Positions 9,485-19,077 of a DNA stretch of 64,000 nt are shown in pieces. This DNA is from UBA4416 sp963422675 (GTDB lineage: Bacteria; Bacteroidota; Bacteroidia; B-17B0; Aurantibacillaceae). The stretch lies in the NCBI GenBank assembly GCA_963422675.2, contig CAXVYS010000029.1, positions 124,001 to 188,000 on the forward strand. The letters run 5' to 3'. The stretch's first letter is position 1. Each line of letters starts with the position of its first letter. Position numbers and translations under genes: made by a program. The notes beneath the pieces were generated by a model. That model was not told the origin of the DNA and ran no database searches. It saw only the letters and a list, made by a program, of their open reading frames with translations.

Positions 9485-12400
9485 ATGATGATCACCAGAT
9501 ATTTTATAAGTATATTGCTACTAACGTTCTCCGGACTGTTGTTTTCTCAAAAAACTCAGATTGTACTGGACAAGGAAGGACTCTACAAAACGGGTATTGA
9601 ATTGTTTGACAAAAAACAATACACCGCTGCTCAAAAAACATTTTTGGATTATATGGCAACGATTCCCGGAAACACTCTGCTAAAAACAGATGCGGAATAT
9701 TATGCAGCGGCCTGTGGTATTGAGCTTTTCCATAAAGACGGTGAATGGCGGATGAAAGAGTTTATAGAACTTCATCCTGAAAGTAATAAAGTAAAATGGG
9801 GATATTTTTATTTAGGAAAATCGAATTTCAGAAAAAAGAAATACGAAGAAACCATTCAGTTTTTAGAGAAGGTAGATATTTATGATCTTAATAAAGAAGA
9901 CCTGGCCGAATTATATTTTAAACGAGGTTACAGTTATTTTTCAGTAAAAAATAATGAAAAAGCAAAACCTGACTTGTATGAAATTAAAGACGTTGATAAT
10001 AAATACTCTCAACCGGCAAATTATTATTATTCTCACATTGCTTACCAGGAAAAGAATTACGAAACTTCTCTGCAAGGATTTAACAGGCTCCTAACCAGCG
10101 AAACCTTTGGTACGGTTGTTCCATACTATATCACGCAAATTTATTTCATACAAGGTAAATATAAGGAGGTCATCAAAAATGCTCCTGCTTTGCTGGATGA
10201 TAGTACGCATGTACAAAAAGAAGGAGAAATAAACCGCATGATTGGTGAGTCTTATTTTAACATCAAGGATTATGCAAACGCGTTAACGTATTTTAAAAAA
10301 TCGTATACAACCGGTGGTAATTTTAATAACCAGGGGAATTATGCTTTGGGTTACTGTTACTACAAAATTAAAGATTATAAAAACGCAGTAATGCATTTCG
10401 AAAAGGCAACCGAAAGCAAGGATAGCTTATCTCAAAATGCCTGGTATCATTTAGCAGATTGCCATATTCAAACCGGAAATAAAACCAAGGCGCGTAATGC
10501 CTTTTATGCGGCATCAGGAATGGATTTTGATCCGGAAATTAAAGAAGATGCTTTATTCAGCTATGCTAAACTGTGTTACGAATTATCATTTGCCCCCTAT
10601 AACGATGCCGTTATCGCTTTCCAAAAATACATTATTGATTATCCATCTTCGCCTAAAAAAGCAGAAGCCTATAACTACCTGGTAAATGTATATTCAACCA
10701 CCAAGAATTATTCGCAGGCTATCGCTTCTATCGAAAAAGTACAACCTTTGGATCCTATTTTAAAGATCACCTATCAAAAACTCATTTACTTTAAAGGAGT
10801 TGAATTCTTTAACAATATTGAGTTGGACAGCGCTTCCCGTTATTTTAAAAAATCAATTGCCGTAAATTTTGATAAAACCTATAATGCCTTGTCTTACTAT
10901 TGGTTGGGAGAAATATCCTATATTAAAAAAGACTATGCAACGGCGATCAGCACCTGGAAAAATTTTCAGGTGAACGAAGGATCCTTTAGTTTAAAGGAGT
11001 ACGACCTTTCCAATTACAACATTGGCTATGCCTATTTTCAACAGAAAACCAAAAGCGACTATGAAAATGCAAATTTATCATTCCGTAAATTCCTGTTAAC
11101 CAAAAACACATACGATGCTAAAAAAATAGCGGATGCAACTGTAAGAACGGCTGATACGTATTTTATGACCAATGTATATCCACAGGCTGCAGACTATTAC
11201 AATAAGGCAATTGCGTTAAATATACTGGATGTTGATTACAGCATCTATCAAAAAGCACTATGTAATGGTTTATTAAACAAACACCATGATAAGATCAACG
11301 ATTTAAAGATGTTAACGGCAAAATATCCTAAATCAAATTATTACGGAGCATCTGTTTTTGAGATTGCGGAAACATATAGCAAGGATTTATCGGAAGGAGA
11401 AAATGCTATCTCTTATTATAAAATGATTATAGATAAATATCCTAACTCTTCTTATGTTAACTCGGCATTATCGGGTATAGGCCTTGTATATTATAATAAA
11501 AAGGAAGATGATAAAGCGTTTTCTTATTTCGACCAGATCGTTAAAAAAGATCCTAAAGGAGAAGAAGCGCGGGAAGTATTGCCTCTCATCAAAAAGATAT
11601 TTGAAGCCAAAGGAGATATCGCAGGTATGGAAGATTATTTTGCTTCAGTGGGGAATCCTTTAAATACGTCGGAATTAGAATCTTCTTTATATGATGCTGC
11701 CAAGGAAGCCTATTTTAACCAAAAAAACTGTGATCTGGCTATGCCAAAGTTTGAAAGCTACATTGCTAAATATCCAAACGGAAAATATATTTCGGAAGCT
11801 CATTTTTCTTACGCAGAATGTGCTTACGGCAAAGATCTTTTGGATAAAGCACTTCCTTCCTATCAATATATTGTCAACAAACCAAGAGGTATTTATTCTG
11901 AAACCTCTTTATTAAAAGTAACCTACATTTTATATAAGAATAAGTCTTACGAAGAAGCACTACCACTGTATCAAAAACTGGATGAAGACGCTGAAATACC
12001 TGCCAATAAATTATCCGGAAGAATAGGGGCCATGCGTTGTGCCTATATCCTTAAAAAGTTTGATGTAGCATTGGATTACGCTATCAAAGTATTGGCTACA
12101 GAAAAAATTACGCCTCAACAGATGAACGAAGCCAAATACGATAAAGCCAAATCCTTATATGAATTAAACCGTTTGGATGATGCCATGCTTGATTTTAAAG
12201 CTATATCTAAGAGTGCAAAAAATGTAACGGGAGCTGAAGCCTTATATTACATCGCTAAAATACAATATACCAAACAGGATTATTCAGCGCTTGAAAAAAC
12301 AATCACTAATTTAATTGGTTACGATTATTCAAACGATGATTGGAATACCAAAGGCTTGTTATTATTATCTGACGCTTATATTGCAAAAGGTGAAGAGGCT

Positions 12401-12655
12401 GACGCCGAGCTCATGTTGCAAACCGTTATAGATGGAAAACCCAAGCAGGAGTACATTGATGAAGCAAATGCCAAATTGGAGAAATTAAAAGCAGCTAAAG
12501 CGTTACGTGCTACCCAGGGGCAAACAGAAAATAACATGAAGGTGGAGTTTAAAGAGCAGAAAGGCGATAAAGATCTGTTTGATCAGTTATATGATGCAAA
12601 ACAAGAATCGTTAAAACAGGAAAATAAAACCCCTGAACCAAAAAAAGATAATTAG
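9485..12655 (+). CDS. Large periplasmic/outer-membrane TPR protein
   Basis: The 1056-aa product has a signal peptide (MMITRYFISILLLTFSGLLFSQ) and then about 25 tetratricopeptide-type helical hairpins to about residue 1000, for example YYLGKSNFRKKKYEETIQFL. The C-terminal tail is charged (KEQKGDKDLFDQLYDAK). Motifs such as YYKMIIDKYPNSSYVNSAL resemble the TolA-associated/BamD type of TPR. The outer-membrane barrel gene follows after 29 nt on the same strand. This pairing of a roughly 1000-aa TPR protein and a barrel recurs in Bacteroidota by my recollection, so the TPR protein may be a periplasmic scaffold for the barrel. ATG 9485 or the next codon, also ATG, could be used. Confidence 0.85.
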   Translation: MMITRYFISILLLTFSGLLFSQKTQIVLDKEGLYKTGIELFDKKQYTAAQKTFLDYMATIPGNTLLKTDAEYYAAACGIELFHKDGEWRMKEFIELHPESNKVKWGYFYLGKSNFRKKKYEETIQFLEKVDIYDLNKEDLAELYFKRGYSYFSVKNNEKAKPDLYEIKDVDNKYSQPANYYYSHIAYQEKNYETSLQGFNRLLTSETFGTVVPYYITQIYFIQGKYKEVIKNAPALLDDSTHVQKEGEINRMIGESYFNIKDYANALTYFKKSYTTGGNFNNQGNYALGYCYYKIKDYKNAVMHFEKATESKDSLSQNAWYHLADCHIQTGNKTKARNAFYAASGMDFDPEIKEDALFSYAKLCYELSFAPYNDAVIAFQKYIIDYPSSPKKAEAYNYLVNVYSTTKNYSQAIASIEKVQPLDPILKITYQKLIYFKGVEFFNNIELDSASRYFKKSIAVNFDKTYNALSYYWLGEISYIKKDYATAISTWKNFQVNEGSFSLKEYDLSNYNIGYAYFQQKTKSDYENANLSFRKFLLTKNTYDAKKIADATVRTADTYFMTNVYPQAADYYNKAIALNILDVDYSIYQKALCNGLLNKHHDKINDLKMLTAKYPKSNYYGASVFEIAETYSKDLSEGENAISYYKMIIDKYPNSSYVNSALSGIGLVYYNKKEDDKAFSYFDQIVKKDPKGEEAREVLPLIKKIFEAKGDIAGMEDYFASVGNPLNTSELESSLYDAAKEAYFNQKNCDLAMPKFESYIAKYPNGKYISEAHFSYAECAYGKDLLDKALPSYQYIVNKPRGIYSETSLLKVTYILYKNKSYEEALPLYQKLDEDAEIPANKLSGRIGAMRCAYILKKFDVALDYAIKVLATEKITPQQMNEAKYDKAKSLYELNRLDDAMLDFKAISKSAKNVTGAEALYYIAKIQYTKQDYSALEKTITNLIGYDYSNDDWNTKGLLLLSDAYIAKGEEADAELMLQTVIDGKPKQEYIDEANAKLEKLKAAKALRATQGQTENNMKVEFKEQKGDKDLFDQLYDAKQESLKQENKTPEPKKDN

Positions 12656-12684
12656 AAATTGATTTTAAGCGTAAGTCATTAAGC

Positions 12685-14478
12685 ATGGAAATAGGGAAAA
12701 TAAAATTTAGTAAGTTAGGCGGTAATGCTTCCATATTACAGTCAGATAGATATGGAAACCCACATCTCTATCAAAAAAACAGCGATAAACAAAAGCGCTT
12801 GGTAAAAAGGCTTCAATGGTTGTTTGTGTTATTGCTTGTTTTAGGGTATGTGGTAACGGCCTTTGCTCAAACCGGTGGTATCAAAGATTATACGGTAATC
12901 AATCAAAGTGAATTTCAGCCAACCATCAAAGATGCTATCAAATTGGGTGATTTACCTGAAATTAAGGATACCGTAAAAAAAATAGCGAATATCAATTACG
13001 GTATTCATTCTACTCCCCTGGTAAGTAAATATGAAGTCATTCCTATTGATGCGGCCAAAATGCAAAATGAGCCACTGGCAAAGCTATACCGTTCCTTATT
13101 AAAACTGGGTTTAGGAACCTATACAACCCCTTATGCGGAATTTTGGATAAACAGTTTACGTACGCGGGATATTGCTTATGGTGTGCATTACAAACATTTA
13201 TCTTCTTCCTCGCACTTGAGGGATGTTGGCTATAGTGGCTATAGCGATGATGAAGCCGAGATCTTTGGTAAGAAATTCTATAAAAAACATACCCTTACCG
13301 GAGAGTTTAATTACAAAAGAAATATGACCCATTTTTACGGATATGATACCACCGAAAATAAGTTAACGAAAGATTATACCAAACAACGTTACCAGTTATT
13401 TGAACCTAAATTAACCGTTCAGAGCCACTATACAGACAGTACTCAAATAAATCACCTCGTTAAGTTAGGGTATTATAACATGACGGATCTTTACAATGTG
13501 GCTGAAAATAATGTAAAATTAAATACCTCCTTTAATACTTATGTGAATAAAGAACGCTTATTTACCAATTTTGATGTAGATTTTTACAACCATAAAACCC
13601 CTAAGGATACCTTTAATGATGTGATCGTTAAATTAAACCCGTATTTTGAAGCTAAAGGAAAAAAATGGAAAGCCGATATTGGTTTATCTGCGGTACTGGA
13701 TGTGCTTGGGACGCAAAGCAAAGCTAAATTTTATTTTTATCCCCAGTTAAACGCTCAATACGATGTATACGAAAGCATTATTATTCCTTATGCCGGAATA
13801 AACGGAGGTTTACAGAAAAATTCCTTAAGAAGTCTTTCTAATGAAAACCCTTTTATTAAGTCGAACATTAATTACAGAAACACCAATACCAAGTTTAATA
13901 TATTTGGAGGGTTAAAAGGGAATTTGAGTTCTAATACAAGCTACGATGCGAAGGCAAGTTATAGTTTGGTGGATAGCATGCATTTTTTTGTAGTTGATTA
14001 TACCGACAACACAACGCTTGATAATAAATATTCTGTTGTATATGATAATACAAGTCTGTTTAATGTTTCAGGGCAATTAAAATACCAGTACAAAGAAAAA
14101 ATGCATTTTATTGCTAAAGGAAATTACTATTTATACAAAACAAAAAACCTGGCTAAAGCTTACCATAAGCCCGATTTCGACTTAACGTTTTCTGCTATTT
14201 ACAATTTAAGAAGTAAATTTATTATTAAAGGAGATCTCTTCTTTATAGGGAAACAATACGCTTTAACCCAGGTAAATAATAATATGGTATATACTACAGA
14301 ACCTAAGTTATTAAAAGGTATTGCAGATATTAACCTGGGTGCGGAATACCGTTACAGTAAAATGTTATCTTTCTTTGTGAAGTTTAATAATATTGCTAAT
14401 GTGCGCTATTACCGTTGGGAAAGATACCCGAGCCAACGTTTTAATTTAATGATAGGCTTAACGTTTGTACCGTTCTAA
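12685..14478 (+). CDS. Outer-membrane beta-barrel protein (porin/TonB-receptor-barrel-like)
   Basis: The 597-aa product has a signal peptide core LFVLLLVLGYVVTAFAQ at about residues 46-62. Alternating aromatic strands run to the end, which finishes FNLMIGLTFVPF with terminal Phe, the C-terminal signature of barrels folded by BAM. There is no plug domain, so it is not a full TonB-dependent receptor. Residues after the signal include GGIKDYTVINQSEFQPTIKD. The ATG at 12685 gives an unusually long 45-residue polar stretch before the hydrophobic core; a TTG at the Leu of KRLVKRLQW would give an ordinary signal peptide. It is co-oriented 29 nt after the TPR gene, probably one operon. Substrate and role are unknown. 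Confidence 0.8.
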   Translation: MEIGKIKFSKLGGNASILQSDRYGNPHLYQKNSDKQKRLVKRLQWLFVLLLVLGYVVTAFAQTGGIKDYTVINQSEFQPTIKDAIKLGDLPEIKDTVKKIANINYGIHSTPLVSKYEVIPIDAAKMQNEPLAKLYRSLLKLGLGTYTTPYAEFWINSLRTRDIAYGVHYKHLSSSSHLRDVGYSGYSDDEAEIFGKKFYKKHTLTGEFNYKRNMTHFYGYDTTENKLTKDYTKQRYQLFEPKLTVQSHYTDSTQINHLVKLGYYNMTDLYNVAENNVKLNTSFNTYVNKERLFTNFDVDFYNHKTPKDTFNDVIVKLNPYFEAKGKKWKADIGLSAVLDVLGTQSKAKFYFYPQLNAQYDVYESIIIPYAGINGGLQKNSLRSLSNENPFIKSNINYRNTNTKFNIFGGLKGNLSSNTSYDAKASYSLVDSMHFFVVDYTDNTTLDNKYSVVYDNTSLFNVSGQLKYQYKEKMHFIAKGNYYLYKTKNLAKAYHKPDFDLTFSAIYNLRSKFIIKGDLFFIGKQYALTQVNNNMVYTTEPKLLKGIADINLGAEYRYSKMLSFFVKFNNIANVRYYRWERYPSQRFNLMIGLTFVPF

Positions 14479-14557
14479 TTTGATGTTTCTGGTTTGTAAG
14501 GCTTAGCAGAGTCTATACGAAATCTTTATTGAGTTTTACTCCAATTAGGATGTTGTT

Positions 14558-14696
14558 GGCCTCATAAAATTTTTCGTAAAAATTCTTTGAGTGCCAAAAG
14601 CGTAGGTAAGTGTGACAGATGATTTGGGCTGTTCGCGAAGCGCTTCAAATCATCAGGCTTGGCGCTTAAAGAATTTTAGAAAATTTTTATGGAGCC
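14558..14696. repeat. Long imperfect inverted repeat with nested hairpin
   Basis: The left arm (14558-14596) and right arm (14660-14696) are complementary over about 37 nt with few mismatches; both contain the AAATTCTTT..GxGCCA core. Between them GATGATTTG (14618-14626) pairs perfectly with CAAATCATC (14646-14654) around a TTCGCGAA centre. The whole could fold into one long stem with a second stem inside. It carries no ORF. It may be a REP/MITE-like element or a structured transcript end after the barrel gene. Confidence 0.65.
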
Positions 14697-14708
14697 TTGA
14701 ACTCTTTG

Positions 14709-14736
14709 CTTCTTTCTGTTTCAAGACAGAAAGAAG
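14709..14736. repeat. Perfect 11-bp hairpin
   Basis: CTTCTTTCTGT (14709-14719) and ACAGAAAGAAG (14726-14736) are perfectly complementary around a 6-nt loop. The sequence after it is AT-rich but lacks a clean T-run, so it is only a weak terminator candidate for the 12685 gene. It may instead be a dispersed palindrome. Confidence 0.6.
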
Positions 14737-14806
14737 TGATAAATAAAATTTTAACTATGTCAGGCTGAACAGAATCGAAGCCTTTCCTAAACAGCTTAAA
14801 CTAACG

Positions 14807-14992
14807 CTATTTTTCTCTAGTTGTAATTATAAAATAAAGAAAAAAACTGGCGGCTATTAAACCACTTATAATTACAGTATTTCCATCAATTTGAAAGTAT
14901 TCCCAATGACGGTTTATAGAAACTCTTCCTACATCAACCTGATCTGTTAATTTCATAATGATTCCTGAAATAACAATAACCAGACATCCCAA
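14807..14992 (-). pseudogene. Small two-TM membrane protein, start unclear or gene interrupted
   Basis: The readable product (TTG start) is 61 aa. It has one hydrophobic helix at the N-terminus (GCLVIVISGIIM), a polar middle with RHWEYFQIDG, and a second helix (VIISGLIAASFFLYFIITT) before a basic end. Reading upstream in the same frame gives KKITKYPLRK, a TAG stop, then YIITLLGCLVIV. That looks like a natural N-terminus with a Lys/Arg lead and full first helix, interrupted by one stop codon. No ATG exists in that upstream stretch. It could be a TTG-started gene or a remnant. It lies 52 nt after terC on the same strand. Confidence 0.4.
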
Positions 14993-15044
14993 AAGAGTAA
15001 TTATATACTATTTCCTTAAAGGATACTTAGTTATTTTCTTAGGA

Positions 15045-15827
15045 TTATATCTTTTGTTTCTCGCCATCTTCAGTTAATGTAGGTGAACGCAATTCCACAG
15101 GCTTGTGAGGCTTTCTTAATTTTAAATTTAAGAGCTCTACCGCGAACGAAAATGCCATCGCAAAATATATATAACCTTTTGGGATAGATACCTTATCTAT
15201 ATGTACACCCTCTACCACTAACAATACTGCAATTAATACCAGGAAAGATAAAGCCAGTATTTTAAATGTAGGATGCTTATGAATGAAAGCAGAAATTTTT
15301 GGAGCAAAGTAAAACATCACACACATACTGATGATAATAGCGATCATCATAATCACAAAATTGTTTGCCATACCAATGGCAGTTACAATACCGTCAATAC
15401 TAAATACCATATCAATTAAAATAATTTGAGTCATAATAGCTCTGAAAGAATTTCCTTTCTTTTTTTCGTTGTTAAGAGCTTCGTCAGGTTCTTCACCTTC
15501 GAGCTTATTATGAATTTCTAACGTAGAGTTCACTAACAGAAACAAGCCACCGGCCAGCATAATCAGGTCTTTTAAAGCTACCGAATGCCCAAACACATTA
15601 AATAATTCCTGATCCCCTTTGATTAAATAACCTAATACAAATAAAAATACGAGGCGCATGATAATGCCCACAACCATCCACAGGACCCCGGCTTTTTTAG
15701 TTTGTTCCTTTGGTAAACGGTTTAATACGATCGACACAAAAATAACGTTATCGATTCCTAATAAAATTTCCATAAGGGTTAATGGAATTAAACTTAAAAG
15801 TGCTTCGGTTGAAAAAATATCCTGCAT
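15045..15827 (-). CDS. TerC family integral membrane protein
   Basis: I prefer the ATG at 15827 (MQDIFSTEALLSLIPL), because the 15 upstream residues of the longer frame look non-family. The 260-aa product has about seven TM helices and the TerC hallmarks LTLMEILLGIDNVIFVSI and IDMVFSIDGIVTAIG, which carry paired intramembrane acidic residues. An acidic cytoplasmic loop (LEGEEPDEALNNEKKKGN) lies between. TerC/Alx proteins are linked to metal (Mn2+) export, tellurite resistance and metallation of secreted proteins. The substrate is not readable here. The gene is divergent from gyrB, and 16-220 nt upstream no clear -33/-7 pair is visible. Confidence 0.9.
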   Translation of the reverse strand: MQDIFSTEALLSLIPLTLMEILLGIDNVIFVSIVLNRLPKEQTKKAGVLWMVVGIIMRLVFLFVLGYLIKGDQELFNVFGHSVALKDLIMLAGGLFLLVNSTLEIHNKLEGEEPDEALNNEKKKGNSFRAIMTQIILIDMVFSIDGIVTAIGMANNFVIMMIAIIISMCVMFYFAPKISAFIHKHPTFKILALSFLVLIAVLLVVEGVHIDKVSIPKGYIYFAMAFSFAVELLNLKLRKPHKPVELRSPTLTEDGEKQKI

Positions 15828-16046
15828 AGTTTTATAAATAAGCTTAAAAATACTAAATGTTATTTTAATCAAATATTCAATTTACCAAGCCTTTAAATGA
15901 GCAAATTTTTGAGTAAAATAATTCCTGTTTTTCGCCCTGTTTTTATTAACAATTGTTAGTAAAATGCTTTAAATAAAATGCTGAAAACACCAATAAAATC
16001 AGTATATTTAATGATTAAATCATAAAAACGAAGAATCTAATTATTT

Positions 16047-18002
16047 ATGGAAGAAACAACCGCAACAGACAAGACGAATTATGGTGCCGATAACATTCAG
16101 GTATTAGAAGGATTAGAAGCAGTAAGAAAAAGACCGGCCATGTATATTGGCGATATCGGTGTTAAGGGATTGCATCATTTAGTATATGAGGTTGTAGATA
16201 ATTCAATTGATGAGGCTTTAGCAGGATATTGTAAAAACATTCTGGTAACGATTCTGGAAAACAATTCTATCCGTGTAAAAGATGATGGAAGGGGTATTCC
16301 TACAGGAATCCATCCTAAATTAGGCGTAAGCGCTTTAGAAGTTGTTATGACGGTATTACATGCCGGCGGTAAATTTGATAAAGATACATATAAGGTATCA
16401 GGTGGTTTACATGGAGTAGGGGTAAGTTGTGTAAACGCTTTATCCGATCCTTTAATTGCTGAAGTTCACCGCGATGGGAAAATTACCATGCAGGAGTTCA
16501 GAAAAGGAATTCCTCAATACCCGGCAAAAGTAACCGGAGATACCACAGATAGAGGCACAATCGTTACGTTTTCACCCGATTTAAGCATTTTTACCACGGG
16601 AGAGTATAATTATTCCACCCTTGCTAACCGTATGCGTGAATTAGCGTTCTTAAATAAAGGAATTACTATTATTCTGGAAGACGAACGTACCAAGGATGAA
16701 AACGGTGCCATTTATACAGAAACCTTCCACAGTGAAGGTGGTTTAAGAGAATTTGTACAGTATATTGATGGTGGTAAGGAAAAATTAATGGATGATGTCA
16801 TCCATATTGAAGGCGAAAAAAACGGTATTCCTGTAGAAGTTGCCATGCTTTATAACCATTCATACAGCGAAAGTATTCAGAGTTATGTCAATAACATCAA
16901 TACACACGAAGGAGGAACGCATTTAGCAGGTTTCCGTCGTGGATTGACCCGTACCTTAAAAAGCTATGCCGAAAAGAACGGCATGTTTAAAAACATAAAA
17001 TTTGAAATCAGCGGAGATGACTTCCGTGAAGGCTTAACAGCGGTTGTTTCTGTAAAAGTACAGGAGCCACAGTTTGAAGGGCAAACCAAAACCAAATTAG
17101 GAAACAGTGAAGTAACCGGAGCGGTTGATCAGGCCATTAGTGAAGCTTTAAGTAATTACTTAGAAGAAAACCCTAAACAAGCCCGTTTAATTGTAGATAA
17201 AGTGGTATTGGCGGCAACTGCCCGTCATGCGGCCCGTAAGGCCCGTGAAATGGTTCAGCGTAAAAGTGTCATGTCGGGTTCCGGTTTACCGGGTAAACTG
17301 GCCGATTGCGCCAACAATGATCCTTTAGTTTGTGAGTTATTTTTAGTGGAAGGGGATTCTGCGGGTGGAACAGCCAAACAAGGCCGTAACCGTGATTTCC
17401 AGGCTATTTTGCCTTTAAGAGGTAAAATTCTGAACGTTGAAAAAGCATTGGAATACCAGATCTATGAAAACCAGGAGATCAAAAATATTTTTACCGCTTT
17501 AGGCGTTTTCCGTGGTACCAAGGAAGACGACCGTGCACTCAACATTGAAAAACTACGTTACCATAAAGTAGTGATCATGTGTGATGCCGATGTCGATGGG
17601 TCTCACATTACAACCTTAATTTTAACGTTCTTTTTCCGCCATATGAAAGAGCTGATTGAAAAAGGACACGTATACATTGCCGCACCGCCTTTATACCAGG
17701 TTAAAAAAGGAAAAGATTTCCGCTATTGCTGGAATGAAGATGAAAGAGCTATTGCTATCAAGGAATTAGGTGGCGAAAAATCGGACAGCGTCCATGTACA
17801 GCGTTATAAAGGTTTAGGAGAGATGAATGCCATCCAGTTATGGGACACAACCCTGGATCCTTCAACCCGTACCTTGCGCCAGGTAAATATTGACAGCGCT
17901 GCAGAAGCCGACAGAACCTTTGCCATGTTGATGGGAGATGAAGTTCCACCACGCAGAGAGTTTATTGAGCAAAATGCGAAATATGCTAAAATTGACGCTT
18001 AA
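16047..18002 (+). CDS. gyrB: DNA gyrase subunit B
   Basis: The 651-aa protein has the GHKL ATPase domain (VYEVVDNSIDEALAG with the catalytic Glu/Asn, DDGRGIP, GGLHGVG), the transducer domain, and the Toprim motifs EGDSAGG and DADVDGSHI. It ends with the short GyrB C-terminus (YKGLGEMN, Q.WDTT.DP). Length matches Bacteroidota GyrB, which lacks the proteobacterial insertion. With GyrA it introduces negative supercoils. ParE is the alternative, but the N-terminal YGADNIQVLEGLEAVRKRP and the overall form favour GyrB. The gene is followed by a palindromic element and then mdh. Confidence 0.95.
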   Translation: MEETTATDKTNYGADNIQVLEGLEAVRKRPAMYIGDIGVKGLHHLVYEVVDNSIDEALAGYCKNILVTILENNSIRVKDDGRGIPTGIHPKLGVSALEVVMTVLHAGGKFDKDTYKVSGGLHGVGVSCVNALSDPLIAEVHRDGKITMQEFRKGIPQYPAKVTGDTTDRGTIVTFSPDLSIFTTGEYNYSTLANRMRELAFLNKGITIILEDERTKDENGAIYTETFHSEGGLREFVQYIDGGKEKLMDDVIHIEGEKNGIPVEVAMLYNHSYSESIQSYVNNINTHEGGTHLAGFRRGLTRTLKSYAEKNGMFKNIKFEISGDDFREGLTAVVSVKVQEPQFEGQTKTKLGNSEVTGAVDQAISEALSNYLEENPKQARLIVDKVVLAATARHAARKAREMVQRKSVMSGSGLPGKLADCANNDPLVCELFLVEGDSAGGTAKQGRNRDFQAILPLRGKILNVEKALEYQIYENQEIKNIFTALGVFRGTKEDDRALNIEKLRYHKVVIMCDADVDGSHITTLILTFFFRHMKELIEKGHVYIAAPPLYQVKKGKDFRYCWNEDERAIAIKELGGEKSDSVHVQRYKGLGEMNAIQLWDTTLDPSTRTLRQVNIDSAAEADRTFAMLMGDEVPPRREFIEQNAKYAKIDA

Positions 18003-18013
18003 GTAAAACATAT

Positions 18014-18055
18014 TCCTCCTTTGAAGGAGGTGCCCGCCGACTGGCGGGCGGAGGA
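18014..18055. repeat. Double-palindrome REP-like element
   Basis: Two adjacent hairpins sit between gyrB and mdh: CCTCCTT..AAGGAGG (18015-18030) and GCCCGCC-GACT-GGCGGGC (18032-18049). TCCTCC (18014-18019) can also pair with GGAGGA (18050-18055), enclosing the second hairpin. This GC-rich block stands out from the AT-rich surroundings. I recall similar CTCCTTT..GGAGG/GCCCGCC blocks as dispersed intergenic repeats in Bacteroidota. No T-run follows, so it is not a classical terminator. Confidence 0.7.
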
Positions 18056-18121
18056 TGTTATTATCACTCCTTTTTCGGGAAACATTAACAATACAATTTA
18101 AAAACATAAACAACAATTAAA

Positions 18122-19060
18122 ATGACAAAAGTATCAGTAATCGGCGCTGGAAATGTAGGCGCAACCTGTGCAGAGTATATCGCACTAAGAAGAATCGCAA
18201 GTGAAGTCGTAATTTTAGACATTAAAGAAAACTTTGCTGAAGGAAAAGCATTAGATTTAATGCAAACAGCCTCTTTAAATGGCTTTGACACACGTATTAG
18301 CGGAAGTACCAATGATTATGCTAAAACTGCCAATAGTGATGTAGTTGTAGTAACTTCAGGTATTCCACGTAAACCGGGTATGACTCGTGAAGAGTTAATC
18401 GGGATCAACGCCGGAATTGTAAAAACAGTAACTGAAAATGTATTAAAACATTCTCCAAATGCAATTATCATTGTTGTATCTAACCCAATGGATACAATGA
18501 CTTATTTAGCATTAAAAGGAAGCAAATTACCTAAAAACCGTATCATTGGTATGGGTGGTGCTTTAGACAGTGCCCGTTTTAATTGCTATTTATCCCAGGC
18601 ATTAAATGCTCCGGCAAGTGATGTACAAGGTGTAGTTATTGGCGGACATGGTGATACAACTATGATTCCTTTAACCCGTTTGGCAACTTATAATGGTGTA
18701 CCGGCTTCTCAAACCTTATCAGCTGATACATTGAAAAAAGTAGCAGCTGATACCATGGTTGGTGGAGCAACGTTAACCGGGATGTTAGGTACTTCTGCGT
18801 GGTATGCACCGGGAGCAGCTGTAGCAACTATTGTTGACAGTATCTTAAATGATCAGAAAAAATTAATTCCTTGCAGCGTATTGTTAGAAGGCGAGTATGG
18901 CCAATCTGATATTTGTATGGGAGTTCCTGTAATTATTGGTAAAAACGGTTGGGAAAAAATCGTTGACTTTAATTTGAATGACGAAGAAAAAGCATTATTT
19001 GCTAAAAGTGCAGAAGCTGTAAGAAGCATGAACAGTGTACTTTCAACAGTGGCTATCTAA
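18122..19060 (+). CDS. mdh: Malate dehydrogenase (NAD)
   Basis: The 312-aa protein starts MTKVSVIGAGNVGATCAEY with the Rossmann GxGxxG. It carries the LDH-like MDH motifs IPRKPGMTREEL (substrate Arg residues), VVVSNPMDTMTYLA, and the catalytic GGHGDTTMIP (His). This pattern is the LDH-like MDH type of Bacteroidota, which oxidises malate to oxaloacetate in the TCA cycle. Arg in the mobile loop (PRKPGMTR) argues for malate over lactate. A strong terminator follows directly. Confidence 0.95.
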   Translation: MTKVSVIGAGNVGATCAEYIALRRIASEVVILDIKENFAEGKALDLMQTASLNGFDTRISGSTNDYAKTANSDVVVVTSGIPRKPGMTREELIGINAGIVKTVTENVLKHSPNAIIIVVSNPMDTMTYLALKGSKLPKNRIIGMGGALDSARFNCYLSQALNAPASDVQGVVIGGHGDTTMIPLTRLATYNGVPASQTLSADTLKKVAADTMVGGATLTGMLGTSAWYAPGAAVATIVDSILNDQKKLIPCSVLLEGEYGQSDICMGVPVIIGKNGWEKIVDFNLNDEEKALFAKSAEAVRSMNSVLSTVAI

Positions 19061-19077
19061 TTTTAAAATAATTATCT

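Larger units (their letters stand above)
14479..14806. other. Non-coding repeat-rich interval
   Basis: This region after the barrel gene holds no credible gene. It is made of a long imperfect inverted repeat (14558-14696), a perfect 11-bp hairpin (14709-14736) and a GTCAGGCTGAACAGAATCG stretch (starting about 14760). These are of the kind I recall as dispersed elements in Bacteroidota intergenic DNA. Copy number cannot be judged from one window. Confidence 0.6.
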
